DNA from: Xanthomonas dyei
GTDB taxonomy: Bacteria; Pseudomonadota; Gammaproteobacteria; Xanthomonadales; Xanthomonadaceae
Direction of reading: 5' to 3'
Assembly (NCBI RefSeq): GCF_002939865.1
Contig: NZ_MDEE01000024.1
Location: 482 to 64,481 of the forward strand
DNA: 64,000 nucleotides
The position numbers and the translations under genes are program-made. This document shows, piece by piece, positions 37,301-45,626 of the stretch. The notes beneath the pieces are model-generated. The model was not told the DNA's origin. It worked only from the letters and a program-made list of their open reading frames with translations, and made no database searches. Numbering within the stretch: position 1 is the stretch's first letter; each line of letters starts with the position of its first letter.

Positions 37301-38904
37301 CCAGCAACGGGGCGCTGAACCTGGGCTTCGGCCTGGTCAATGGCGATCTGGACGCCGCCAGCAACGGCGGTGCGGTGTCGCAGAGCGCCGCGCTGACCGT
37401 CACCGGCATCACCCGTATCGACAGTGCCGGCGCTTCCATCGCGCTGGCCGATGCCGGCAACGACTTCCAGTCGGCAGTGAACCTTCGCGGTGGCGACACC
37501 CGCGTACGCGACCGCAATGCGCTGACGCTGGGCAATGTAGATGTCGCTGCGCTGGAGGTGAGCAGTGGCCAAGCCTTGAATCTGGGCCAGGGTCGCATTG
37601 GCGGCACGCTGGTCGCGCGCAGCGGCGTTGTACCGGCTGCACGCATTCGCGCGCAGGCCCTGCCCACGCCGGCGGCAACCGATGCCGGCATCACTCAACA
37701 GGGCGCGTTGACCGTCTTGGGCAACAGCGTGCTCGATGCGGGCAGCGGTGCCATCGTGCTCACCGATGCCGGCAACGATTTCCAGGGCAGCGTGCAGGCC
37801 ACCGGCGGCAGCATCGCCCTGGTCGATCGCAACGACCTGGCCGTGGCAGCGCAGGCGAGCGGTGCGGTTGCGCTGCAGGCGGGCGGCCAGCTCTCCACCA
37901 GCGGCGCGATTGCCGGCAACGCGGTGGCGTTGGGCAGCGGTGGCGCCATGCAGCTGGGGCACGACATCAGCAGCGCCGGCAACCTCAGCGTGCGCAGCGG
38001 CGGTCCCATGACCCAGAGCGGCGGCAGCCTGCGCGCAGCGCACCTTGCCGGCAGCGCCGCGGGTGCGGCCACGCTGACCAGCGCCGCCAATGCCATCGGT
38101 ACGCTCGGCGACTTCCGTGCGCAGGGCCTGGATCTGTTCAGTGCCGGCGCATTGCAGGTGAGCGGGCGCGTGGATGGCGGCAACCTGTTGCGGGTGCGTA
38201 GCGGTGATGCATTGCTGCTGGATGGTCAGCTCAGCGCCGCGACCACCTGGCTGCAGGCGGTTGCCGGCATTCGCCAGCGCGCCGGCAGCGCCATCAGCAC
38301 CAACCTGCTCAGCGGCAGCGCCGGTGGCCCGGTGGTGCTGGGCGATGCCACCACCTTCATCGACAACCGCGTGGTGCAGCTGGGCGATTTCACCGCCAGC
38401 ACTGGCTTCAGCCTCACCAATGCCGGCGACCTCACCCTGGTGCTGGCCAACGGCAGCAGCTACAGCGTGGATGCCGGCAACAGCGCGTTGGTGCTGTCGG
38501 TGCGCGGCGATCTGCTGCAGGAAGGCCGCGCCACCTTGCGCGATGGCACCGGGAACTTCTCCGCCACCGGCCGCATCGGCACCCAGCAGGACCCGATCTA
38601 TCTGGTCGGCACTGGCGCCCAGGTGATCGGCGCGGTGGGCGCGCCACCGGCGTACTTCAACGCGACCACCGCCGAGGGCGGGCTGCTCGAGTTGAGCGGC
38701 GGTTCCAGCTTCAACGTGCCGGCTTCGGCGTTTGCCGGCCGCGCGCAGAGCTCGGCCAGCCGCACCATCGCCTTCGTCGATCTCTCTGCCAGCGGGACGC
38801 CGTATCGCGCCTTCGGCCTGGTCCGTCCCGGCCTGCGTCTACCCGACGACCAGCAACCGGCGTGCGACGCCGGCGACCCGGACGCGGTCTGCACCCCGCA
38901 ATAA
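31330..38904 (+). CDS. TpsA filamentous-haemagglutinin-like exoprotein
   Basis: A 2,524-residue two-partner secretion exoprotein. A 41-residue extended signal peptide ends AMAQ. The TPS domain (about 42-260) includes VGGTGTINAPTGTTQVIDQTGSRMALNW, FNQPSASSVVLNRVIGGNPTQIFG and NSNGILFG with Asn129, matching the usual NPNGI-type motif. The rest is a long right-handed beta-helix of short repeats (LTLGTLNTGALT, LNLGQGSVNGALTATSN, LDAGSGAIALTDANNDFQGAV). There is no cysteine pair or toxin/HINT-like ending, so a structural adhesin is likelier than a CdiA-type toxin. It begins 11 bases after tpsB. TpsB here is frameshifted, so secretion is doubtful unless that is an error. Confidence 0.9.
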   Translation: MHANHTASTVAARPCERLLRRSPLALALAAALMLSAPAMAQVASTQLPTGGSIVGGTGTINAPTGTTQVIDQTGSRMALNWTSFDIGSAATVRFNQPSASSVVLNRVIGGNPTQIFGNITANGQVFLLNSNGILFGNTAQVNVGGLVATTLGAQDINFINGNDVFDANGGVARVSNAGTITAAAGAVNLIGAEVLNNGTITANAGNITLAGADKVTLSFESGGFGVVIDKSLEFAQGTFAVNNSGSLIAPGGTISLSARAAQGVFDALVNNSGVVRAAGLAGGSDGSVSLVANGAGSNGIVGNGSIDVGSGAISYVSDVAVQQGGVLTAGNVSGSIGGNASFSGANKIANLGFLQVAGNLGLTNTIGLAQQGALTVGGTSTFSLGNQALTLSDGGNHFGGSVGLTSGATQITDSGALTLSTLTTGNLTATSTGTLNLGSGTVTGALSATSNNGAIQQAGNAGLTVTGTSDLQAGTGAISLTTAGNDFQQAVSLRGGTTQISDSGALTLGTLATGNLTATSSGALNLGSGAVTGALSATSNGGQISQTGALTVNGTSTLDSGNGGTALSDSGNDFVGALTLTGIGIGIAVRDANDLTIVGLTNGSNGAITLTAGGALNLPAQAIATGTGALSLSALGGGLSTGGALSGNQVSLRARDALNLGHSVQAGGNLQLTSDTGAITQTAGLLAVTGTTNATAAAGTGAISLGGAGNDFGGAVSLTGSTAVVNDSNALTLGAIATNTLTATSHGSLNLGQGSIGGIVTASSNGGAITQNGALTLTGPATLNAGSGAISLGNGGNDFQGALTLVGTGIAVSDLDTLSVTSLTAGSGGDVTLTAGADLVLPAQAIDLGAGNLRLSAQGGTLATKGALSANQISLSARDGLTLDHDIDATSTLALTTTNAAITQGGGAISAGALGTVNAGTGAISLLGPGNDFTAGLDVTGGAIGIYDRNDLSIVSLVSAANSAVALTAGGMLSLPAQSIDTGSATLQLRSDNGSLATNGALRGGNVSLNARTGITLSHDITSSGNLQLRTTNAALTQLAGRLAIDGTTTVDTGSGAVALNGPSNAFIGALSVTGGAVQINALSALTLGSFSANALTVSSGSALDLGQGSVVTTLTATSASGGITQTGGLEVGGAAQFTAGTDNITLDASDNDFRGVVGLSGNAVQVVDRDRLTLGNSSVGSLLVDSNNTAIDQQGALTVSGSSRFDAGSGSITLADSANNFAGAVNLAGGAVQVVDANTLTLGTLNTGALTVSSTGALNLGTGSTGALTATSNNGAISQTGALTVNGGGSINAGSGTIALTDIGNHFSNTVNLTGGAAQIVDANTLTLGSLNTGALTVTSNGALNLGQGSVNAALTATSNNGAITQAGALTVTGASTLNAGSGAIALTDANNDFQGAVSLTGNGIAVTDRSVLNVSSINGNSNGDIALTAQTLNLPVSALSAGTGSLTLTSTGSAFSTRGAMSGANIVLTARDGLTLAHTISAGNALTLRTSNAAINQTGGQLLVGGITTVNAGSGAIVLTNANDFTDAVALTGGAAQIVDANTLTLGSLNTGALTVTSNGALNLGTGTTGSLTATSNNGAITQAGALTVTGASTLNAGSGAIALIDANNDFQGAVSLTGNGIAVTDRSVLNVSSINGNSNGDIALIAQTLNLPASAISAGTGNLTLTSTGGALSGGNVVLTARDGLTLAHTISAGNALTLRTTNAGINQSGGQLLVGGLTTVNAGTAAITLNGVNNFQGAVNLAGGAVQLNDSDALTLGTLNTGAFTVTSNGTLNLGQGSVNGALTAISNGGVIAQTNALSITGASTLDAGNGAIALTNANNDFVGAVAATGDGIGLVDRNDLQLASVQSTGTGAVTLDAGGALLLASAIDTGSGALDVIARGGTLSTVGALRGGDVQLTGANGIVLGNTIAASGNLSLRSDNAAITQSAGTLQVAGNSVVDAGSGAIVLDAAGNDFQGLLALSGGATRVRDANALTLDALNTGSLDVASNGALNLGFGLVNGDLDAASNGGAVSQSAALTVTGITRIDSAGASIALADAGNDFQSAVNLRGGDTRVRDRNALTLGNVDVAALEVSSGQALNLGQGRIGGTLVARSGVVPAARIRAQALPTPAATDAGITQQGALTVLGNSVLDAGSGAIVLTDAGNDFQGSVQATGGSIALVDRNDLAVAAQASGAVALQAGGQLSTSGAIAGNAVALGSGGAMQLGHDISSAGNLSVRSGGPMTQSGGSLRAAHLAGSAAGAATLTSAANAIGTLGDFRAQGLDLFSAGALQVSGRVDGGNLLRVRSGDALLLDGQLSAATTWLQAVAGIRQRAGSAISTNLLSGSAGGPVVLGDATTFIDNRVVQLGDFTASTGFSLTNAGDLTLVLANGSSYSVDAGNSALVLSVRGDLLQEGRATLRDGTGNFSATGRIGTQQDPIYLVGTGAQVIGAVGAPPAYFNATTAEGGLLELSGGSSFNVPASAFAGRAQSSASRTIAFVDLSASGTPYRAFGLVRPGLRLPDDQQPACDAGDPDAVCTPQ
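33072..33091. repeat. Three tandem GGTATC hexamers in tpsA
   Basis: The sequence GGTATC occurs three times in a row and encodes Gly-Ile-Gly-Ile-Gly-Ile. Because the unit is six bases, slippage changes length by two residues without shifting the frame. Confidence 0.7.
35284..36565 (+). repeat. Tandem duplication of about 655 bases in tpsA
   Basis: A block beginning GCGCAGATCGTCGATGCCAA at 35284 starts again at 35941 and stays nearly the same for most of its length. The offset is 657 bases at first and 654 after a three-base difference, so the frame is kept. Each unit encodes about 218 residues of beta-helix, including VLNVSSINGNSNGDIAL twice. It looks like a fairly recent in-frame duplication. 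Confidence 0.85.
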
Positions 38905-38951
38905 ACCTGATGCCGCCGCCCACCGCGGCGGCTCTCCCCATGGAGCCTGCC

Positions 38952-39995
38952 ATGCACGACGACACTTCCCTGCAGACCCTGCTGGCACCGGTCAGCGACG
39001 ACGCCCCGGCCGGCCCGGACCTGGAATACGACCCGGACTTCCTGCGCCTGGAACGCGACTCGGCCGTCCGCGCCGAGCGCACCCTGGGCGAGAGCGTCAT
39101 CGCCGCCGAAGAACCCGACTGGGACAAGGTGCAGGCGCTGGCGCTAGAACTGAGCCGACGCAGTCGCGACCTGCGCATCGCCGGCAAGCTGGGCGCGGCC
39201 TGGCTGCGCCTGCGCGGCCTGCCGGGCTGGGCGGACACCCTGGCGCTGATCCGCGGCCTGCTGGAACAGCACTGGGACAGCGTGCACCCGCAGCTGGATG
39301 CCGACGACGACAACGACCCGACCTCGCGCATCAACGCCCTGGTCGGCCTGAGCGACCCGATGGGCCTGCTCGGTGCGCTGCGCACCACACCGTTCGTGCA
39401 ATCGCCGCGGTTGGGCCGCTTCAGCCTGCGCGACCTGCGCGTGGCCAACGGCACCCTCAAGCTGGCCGAGGGCCAGACCGGCCCCAGCCTGGCCGAGATC
39501 GAAGCCTGCTGCCTGGACTGCACGCTGGAAACGCTGGCCGCCTCCGCCCAGGCGATCAGCGCTGCATCGGAACATGCGCGCGCCATCGATACCTTGCTCA
39601 CCGAACACCTCGGCACCGCCGCGCCGGACCTGCGCCCGCTGCTGACCGACCTGCGCGAGCTGGAACGTTTCGTGCTGCCGCACTGGCAGGCGCGCGACAA
39701 CAGCGCCAACCCCGCCGCGCCAGACGCCGACGCGGCGCCGGCGGGCGAGGGCAACGACGGGGCGGCCACCAGCGCCCGCCCGGCCGGCGCCATTGCCGGC
39801 CCGGACGATGTGCTGCGTCGTCTGGATGAAATCTGCGCCTATTACGCGCGCTGCGAACCTTCCAGCCCGGTCCCGATGTTGCTGCGGCGTGCGCAGCGCC
39901 TGGTGGGCTGCGATTTCCTGGCGTTGATGAAGGAGCTGGCCCCGGCCGGCATCGACGACCTGCAACGCGTCACCGGCCCGCTGGAAAACGGCTGA
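38952..39995 (+). CDS. tssA: T6SS protein TssA (ImpA N-terminal domain)
   Basis: A 347-residue TssA-type protein. The ImpA N-terminal domain is clear: LLAPVSDDAPAGPDLEYDPDF, EEPDWDKVQALALELSRRSRDLRIAGKL, LRLRGLPGWADTLALIRGLLEQHWDSVHP, then RINALVGLSDPMGLLGALR. The C-terminus is a helical domain ending with FLALMKELAPAGIDDLQRVTG. TssA guides baseplate and sheath assembly. The ATG at 38952 has GGAG six bases before it; one at 38940 is possible. It lies 47 bases after tpsA, so the two-partner secretion pair appears to have been inserted between tssA and the rest of the tss genes. Confidence 0.9.
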   Translation: MHDDTSLQTLLAPVSDDAPAGPDLEYDPDFLRLERDSAVRAERTLGESVIAAEEPDWDKVQALALELSRRSRDLRIAGKLGAAWLRLRGLPGWADTLALIRGLLEQHWDSVHPQLDADDDNDPTSRINALVGLSDPMGLLGALRTTPFVQSPRLGRFSLRDLRVANGTLKLAEGQTGPSLAEIEACCLDCTLETLAASAQAISAASEHARAIDTLLTEHLGTAAPDLRPLLTDLRELERFVLPHWQARDNSANPAAPDADAAPAGEGNDGAATSARPAGAIAGPDDVLRRLDEICAYYARCEPSSPVPMLLRRAQRLVGCDFLALMKELAPAGIDDLQRVTGPLENG

Positions 39996-40034
39996 GCGCG
40001 GCGAACGCCACCGAGCAAGCCATCGTCAGTCGAG

Positions 40035-40095
40035 TGCGGATGGACCCGCGCGGAACCGCAGCGTACGCGTGATGCATGCCGACTCAGAGCAGCGG
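40035..40095 (-). repeat. Dispersed intergenic element, copy 3
   Basis: Read on the minus strand this is GGCATGCATCACGCGTACGC then TGCGGTTCC, matching copies 1 and 4. It follows the DUF2782 lipoprotein gene (which also reads on the minus strand), about 190-200 bases after its stop. Confidence 0.65.
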
Positions 40096-40286
40096 CCGCT
40101 CTGGCTTAGGGCGAGCGCAGTCGCTCCACCAGCGGTTCCATCCACAACAGCCAGCCGCACAAGGCGCGCCCGCACCACCATCGACGTCCCTTGCCCCACG
40201 GCGGCAGCCCAACCAGCCCGCCGCCCACCTCCAGCCAAAACACAGTCACACCGCGCTGTTGCCAATCCCGAATCCCAACCCCCCAA

Positions 40287-40577
40287 TCACCAACGATATA
40301 ACTGCCAATACACTTTGTTGACCTTGTCCTTCTCGGCATCGGTATGCCCGTCGTGGTCGCGGTCGTACAGGAAGTAGGGCGCACCGCGGGCCGGCGTCAC
40401 GCGCACCATTTCCAGCTGGCCGTTGACGCGGTATTCGTCGACCTTGTCGCCATTGCCCATGGTCTTGCTGGTGACATCCGCACCGGCCGGGACATCGCCA
40501 CCGGCGCGGCCACCGCCGCTGGTGGCACAGCCGCCAAGCAGCAGCAACGGCAGCAGCAAAAGACGTGCTCTCTTCAT
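40287..40577 (-). CDS. DUF2782 family lipoprotein
   Basis: A 96-residue protein with a lipoprotein signal: LLLLPLLLLGGC, with Cys as the lipidated residue, followed by a glycine-rich tether. The mature domain (TSKTMGNGDKVDEYRVNGQLEMVRVTP, APYFLYDRDHDGHTDAEKDK, VNKVYWQLYRW) matches DUF2782, a small conserved envelope protein of gammaproteobacteria. Family members are encoded next to polA in Pseudomonas and Xanthomonas, and here polA is divergent 78 bases away. The start is set at the second ATG to suit the signal peptide; one three codons earlier is possible. Function unknown. Confidence 0.82.
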   Translation of the reverse strand: MKRARLLLLPLLLLGGCATSGGGRAGGDVPAGADVTSKTMGNGDKVDEYRVNGQLEMVRVTPARGAPYFLYDRDHDGHTDAEKDKVNKVYWQLYRW

Positions 40578-40654
40578 CGTTGTCATCCGTTTTAGGTCGT
40601 CGGTGAGTATGCGCTGGCGCGGTGCGGCGTGGGTGTGCAGCGTAGAATTGAGGC

Positions 40655-43435
40655 ATGAGCAGATTAGTCCTGATCGACGGGTCCAGTTACCTGTACCGCG
40701 CGTTCCACGCGCTTCCGCCGCTGACCAATGCCCAGGGCGAGCCCACCGGTGCGTTGTTCGGCGTGGTCAACATGCTGCGTGCCACCTTGAAGGAACGCCC
40801 CGCCTACGTCGCGTTCGTGGTGGACGCGCCGGGCAAGACATTTCGTGATGACTTGTATGCCGACTACAAGGCCAACCGCCCCTCGATGCCCGACGAGTTG
40901 CGCGCACAGGTGCAGCCGATGTGCGACATCGTGCATGCGCTGGGCATCGATATCCTGCGCATCGACGGCGTGGAAGCGGACGATGTGATCGGCACGCTGG
41001 CGCTGCAGGCCGCCGCAGACGGATTGAGCGTCACCATCTCTACCGGCGACAAGGACTTCGCGCAGCTGGTGCGTCCGGGCATCGAACTGGTCAACACCAT
41101 GAGCGGCAGCCGCATGGATTCGGACGAGGCGGTGATCGCCAAGTTCGGTGTGCGGGCCGACCAGATCGTCGACCTGCTGGCGCTGATGGGCGATGCCATC
41201 GACAACGTGCCCGGCGTGGACAAGTGCGGCCCCAAGACCGCCGCCAAATGGCTGGCCGAATACGACTCGCTCGACGGCGTCATCGCCAACGCCGACAAGA
41301 TCAAGGGCAAGATCGGCGAGAACCTGCGCGCCGCACTGCCGCGGCTGCCGCTCAACCGCGCGTTGGTCACCATCAAGACCGACGTGGCGTTGGCCAGCGG
41401 CCCGCGCGCGCTGGAGCTGCGCGAGCCCAATGCCGAGACCCTGGCTGCGCTCTATGCCCGCTACGGCTTCAGCCAGGCCCTGCGCGAGCTGGGCGGCACA
41501 GCGGCCGCCGGCGTGCAGACCGACGCCATGGCCGTGGCGCGTACCGAACCCGGCCGCGCCCGCGGCACCGGCTTCGTCTCCGGCCCGGCCAGCGCGCCGG
41601 TGGATCTGGACCCGGCCCTAGCCGCGCCCGGTCAGTACGAGACGATTCTCACCCAGCAACAGCTCGACAGCTGGATCACCCGCCTGCGCGCGGCCGGCCA
41701 GTTCGCTTTCGATACCGAAACCGACAGCCTGGACCCGCTGCAGGCCAACCTGATCGGCCTCAGCGTCGCTGCCGAGCCCGGCCAGGCGGCGTACCTGCCG
41801 TTCGGCCACGACTTCCCCGGCGCGCCGGTCCAGCTCGACCGCGCCCAGGCGCTGGCCCAGCTGGCGCCGCTGCTCACCGACCCTGCGCTGCGCAAGCTCG
41901 GCCAGCACGGCAAGTACGACCTGCACGTGATGCGCCGGCATGGCGTGGAGCTGGCCGGCTACAGCGACGACACCTTGCTGGAGAGCTTCGTGCTCAATTC
42001 CGGCAGCGCCCGCCACGACATGGACAGCCTGGCCAAGCGCTACCTGGGCTACGACACGGTCAAGTACGAAGACGTGTGCGGCAAGGGCGCCAAGCAGATC
42101 AAGTTCGCCCAGGTCAGCCTGGAAGATGCCACCCGCTACGCCGCCGAAGACGCCGATATCACCCTGCGCCTGCACCAGGTGCTCGGCCCCAAGCTGGCCG
42201 CCGAGCCGGGGCTGGAGCGCGTCTACCGCGAGATCGAGATGCCGCTGGTGGAAGTGCTCGCCCGCATCGAGGCCAACGGCGTGTGCGTGGACGCGGCCGA
42301 ACTGCGCCGCCAGAGTGCGGACCTGTCCAAGCGCATGCTCGCCGCCCAGCAAAAGGCCACCGAGCTGGCCGGGCGCACCTTCAACCTGGATTCGCCCAAG
42401 CAGCTGCAGGCGCTGCTGTTCGACGAGCTCAAGCTGCCCGCCGTGGTCAAGACGCCCAAGGGCCAGCCCTCGACCAACGAAGAAGCGCTGGAAGCCATCG
42501 CCGACCAGCACGAGTTGCCGCGGGTGATCCTGGAATACCGCGGCCTGGCCAAGCTGCGCAGCACCTACACCGACAAGCTGCCGGAGATGATCCACCCGCA
42601 GTCCGGGCGCGTGCACACCAGCTACCACCAGGCCGGCGCCGCCACCGGGCGGCTGTCCTCGTCCGACCCCAACCTGCAGAACATCCCGATCCGCACCGAA
42701 GACGGCCGCCGCATCCGCCGCGCCTTCGTCGCCCCGCCCGGGCGCAAGCTGATCGCCTGCGACTACTCGCAGATCGAGCTGCGCATCATGGCCCACCTGT
42801 CCGGCGACCCCGGCCTGGTGGGCGCGTTCGAGTCCGGCGCCGACGTGCACCGCGCCACCGCCGCCGAAGTGTTCGGCCGCACCATCGACACCGTCAGCAA
42901 CGACGAACGCCGCGCCGCCAAGGCGATCAACTTCGGGCTGATGTACGGCATGAGCGCGTTCGGCCTGGCCCGCCAGCTCGGCATCGGCCGTGGCGAGGCG
43001 CAGGACTACATCGCGCTGTACTTCAGCCGCTACCCGGGCGTGCGCGACTTCATGGACACCACTCGCCAGCAGGCCCGCGACAAGGGCTACGTGGAGACGG
43101 TGTTCGGCCGCCGGCTGTATCTGGACTTCATCAATGCCGGCAGCCAGGGCCAGCGCGCCGGTGCCGAGCGTGCCGCGATCAACGCGCCCATGCAGGGCAC
43201 CGCCGCCGACATTATCAAGCGCGCCATGGTCAGCGTGGATGGCTGGATCGCCGACCACGCGCAGCGCGCCCTGATGATCTTGCAGGTGCACGACGAACTG
43301 GTGTTCGAAGCCGACACCGATTTCGTCGACACGCTGCTGAGTGAAGTGACCGCGCGCATGTCGGCCGCTGCTGAATTACGCGTGCCGCTGGTGGTGGATT
43401 CGGGCGTGGGCGATAACTGGGATCAGGCGCACTGA
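40655..43435 (+). CDS. polA: DNA polymerase I
   Basis: A 926-residue PolA with all three parts. The 5'-3' exonuclease (about 1-290) shows LIDGSSYLYRAFHALPPLTNAQG and GDAIDNVPGVDKCGPKTAAKWL. The 3'-5' proofreading domain (about 330-510) keeps the acidic pair in FAFDTETDSLD, so proofreading should be active. The polymerase domain has motif A DYSQIELRIMAHL, motif B RRAAKAINFGLMYGMSAFGL and motif C QVHDELVFE. It fills gaps and removes Okazaki RNA primers. Length is typical. It starts at ATG 40655, divergent from the lipoprotein gene. The small RNA gene after it is the usual neighbour in Xanthomonas. Confidence 0.98.
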   Translation: MSRLVLIDGSSYLYRAFHALPPLTNAQGEPTGALFGVVNMLRATLKERPAYVAFVVDAPGKTFRDDLYADYKANRPSMPDELRAQVQPMCDIVHALGIDILRIDGVEADDVIGTLALQAAADGLSVTISTGDKDFAQLVRPGIELVNTMSGSRMDSDEAVIAKFGVRADQIVDLLALMGDAIDNVPGVDKCGPKTAAKWLAEYDSLDGVIANADKIKGKIGENLRAALPRLPLNRALVTIKTDVALASGPRALELREPNAETLAALYARYGFSQALRELGGTAAAGVQTDAMAVARTEPGRARGTGFVSGPASAPVDLDPALAAPGQYETILTQQQLDSWITRLRAAGQFAFDTETDSLDPLQANLIGLSVAAEPGQAAYLPFGHDFPGAPVQLDRAQALAQLAPLLTDPALRKLGQHGKYDLHVMRRHGVELAGYSDDTLLESFVLNSGSARHDMDSLAKRYLGYDTVKYEDVCGKGAKQIKFAQVSLEDATRYAAEDADITLRLHQVLGPKLAAEPGLERVYREIEMPLVEVLARIEANGVCVDAAELRRQSADLSKRMLAAQQKATELAGRTFNLDSPKQLQALLFDELKLPAVVKTPKGQPSTNEEALEAIADQHELPRVILEYRGLAKLRSTYTDKLPEMIHPQSGRVHTSYHQAGAATGRLSSSDPNLQNIPIRTEDGRRIRRAFVAPPGRKLIACDYSQIELRIMAHLSGDPGLVGAFESGADVHRATAAEVFGRTIDTVSNDERRAAKAINFGLMYGMSAFGLARQLGIGRGEAQDYIALYFSRYPGVRDFMDTTRQQARDKGYVETVFGRRLYLDFINAGSQGQRAGAERAAINAPMQGTAADIIKRAMVSVDGWIADHAQRALMILQVHDELVFEADTDFVDTLLSEVTARMSAAAELRVPLVVDSGVGDNWDQAH

Positions 43436-43601
43436 CGCAGCACATCACGCTGATATGCTGAATGCGCAGACCAGACATAGGCTGGTCAAAACATAATGCG
43501 GATGCAGCAGGATTGGAGGAATGAATAACCGTTAAATTCTACATTTTTTTAACAGTTATCTTCACGATCCATCAAGGTGGGAAATGGTGTTATATCCCTC
43601 G

Positions 43602-43724
43602 ACGGGCGCAACGCCTGTCGGCAGATCTCTCCCATCCCCTGGAGCAGATCTCGGAGCGGAAACTCCTCCCCAAGTTTCCGTTCCCTGGCCCCGCCGACCT
43701 CCCCCTGGTCTGCGGGGCTTTTTT
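43602..43724 (+). ncRNA. sX13: sX13-like regulatory small RNA
   Basis: Three consecutive stem-loops with C-rich loops lie after polA. The first pairs AGATCT (43623-43628) with AGATCT (43646-43651) and CTCC with GGAG around a CATCCCCT loop. The second pairs CGGAAACT with AGTTTCCG (43657-43680) around CCTCCCCA. The third is the terminator with a TCCCCCT loop. Xanthomonas sX13, of about 115 nt, has this plan; it controls virulence-related mRNAs through its C-rich loops binding G-rich 5' regions. The 5' end is not certain: TATAT near 43590 suggests about 43602, while a 115-nt RNA would start near 43610. No coding frame fits. Confidence 0.8.
43688..43724 (+). terminator. Rho-independent terminator of the sX13-like RNA
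   Basis: GCCCCGC (43688-43694) pairs with GCGGGGC (43712-43718), with an inner GACC/GGTC stem, followed by six T. Confidence 0.92.
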
Positions 43725-43924
43725 ATGTTCGGCATTCAGAATAGGTGCAATCGCGGTGCGTTGCAGCACAGCACTTCGCAGATTGGGCAACTGCCCGATG
43801 CGCAATCACAAATTTAAATAGGAGCGATTAACTCGCTCAATCAACACAGCGTTTCATTTCCGCAATTCAGGTTTAACTATGAGTGAATCTGAACGCGTGA
43901 ATATGCGCGGATGACCCAACGGAT

Positions 43925-43975
43925 AAAGGCGTTGAAACCAATCCCCGCACGGGGAAGATTTCAGCGCCTTCGGAT
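43925..43975. repeat. Hairpin between sX13-like RNA and hemF
   Basis: GGCGTTGAAA pairs with TTTCAGCGCC, and the inner CCCCG pairs with CGGGG around a short loop. It lies downstream of the convergent hemF gene and may help end its transcript. It occurs once, so it is not a CRISPR repeat. The rest of 43725-44061 shows nothing I can name. Confidence 0.5.
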
Positions 43976-44061
43976 GCATCGGGCATGGCGCAGTGCCTCG
44001 CAGGGCAGCAACGCTGGCGGCCCCTGCAATCCGGCCCGCTCCGATCACGGCAACCTCACTG

Positions 44062-44970
<909 letters not shown>

Positions 44971-45173
44971 CTAAGCCGTGCATCGCAGCCGGTGCGCCCA
45001 TCCGAACGTGCCCGTTTGTCGCAGGGCGATGCGGAAGGTGGAGAAGGTCACGCAGCGGTTAGCGTGTAAGGATCAGTCGAGTTGGCTCTGTGTGTGAAGT
45101 TTCAGCACAGCAACCAGCAAACCGCACGAACCGGTAGTTACGTTCTTCAGCAAAACCACCAACAAACTGTCTG

Positions 45174-45275
45174 GTGCGGTGTCCTCGCCGCTTGCGGGAC
45201 CGTGTGGCGGCATGGATGCCGCCACCGAGCCTCCACGGACGGATTCACGGCGTGTCCCGCGAGCGGTGAGGGCAC
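45174..45275. repeat. Hairpin element A, copy 2
   Basis: Related to 13005-13125: GCCGCTTGCGGGAC pairs with GTCCCGCGAGCGGT, with GGCGGCATGGATGCCGCC as an inner palindrome. Confidence 0.75.
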
Positions 45276-45304
45276 CGCGCACTCGAGGTCTTTCGCGTTT
45301 GCTG

Positions 45305-45425
45305 CAGGGCCCTTGCCCGCCCACCCTCGCAGGACACGCTGCAAGTACGTCCCTGTAAGCTCCGTGGCGGCATCCATGCCGCCAAGGGTCCCGCGACGGT
45401 GAGCGGGCAAGGACCAGTCGCGTTG
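45305..45425. repeat. Hairpin element B, copy 2
   Basis: TTGCCCGCCCACC at 45313-45325 pairs with GGTGAGCGGGCAA at 45398-45410, one mismatch in 13. It matches 12842-12964 but its centre carries GGCGGCATCCATGCCGCC, which also occurs (reversed) in element A. Confidence 0.75.
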
Positions 45426-45626
45426 ATCGGTGCCCAGGGTTTCGGCACAGCAACCAGCAACTCCCGAAATCGCGCGACGCGAAGGTTTGGTTCTTCAGCA
45501 AAACCACCAGCAAACTGTCTGGTGCGGTGTCCTCACAGCGCCCTCGACTCCACAGGTTCGCAGATCGCCAGGCAGCCGATCTGCGCGCGGACTGCATGGC
45601 TCTCGCCTGCGCCAAAGTCACTGGAC

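Noticed and set aside
33892-38043. A 1,383-residue open frame on the minus strand opposite tpsA.
   Set aside because: The repetitive tpsA sequence keeps this frame open. Its periodic composition follows from the tpsA repeats, and no domain is recognisable.
40921-43344. An 807-residue frame inside polA on the same strand.
   Set aside because: Out-of-frame reading of polA, rich in Arg/Gly/Ala, with no motifs.
43584-43817. A 77-residue open frame over the sX13-like RNA.
   Set aside because: It overlaps stable RNA stems and a terminator, has no ribosome site and no homologous look. The RNA explains the sequence better.
43925-43975. A GTTGAAACC-like hairpin resembling a CRISPR repeat.
   Set aside because: It occurs only once, with no spacer array or cas genes. 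It is a simple inverted repeat after hemF.
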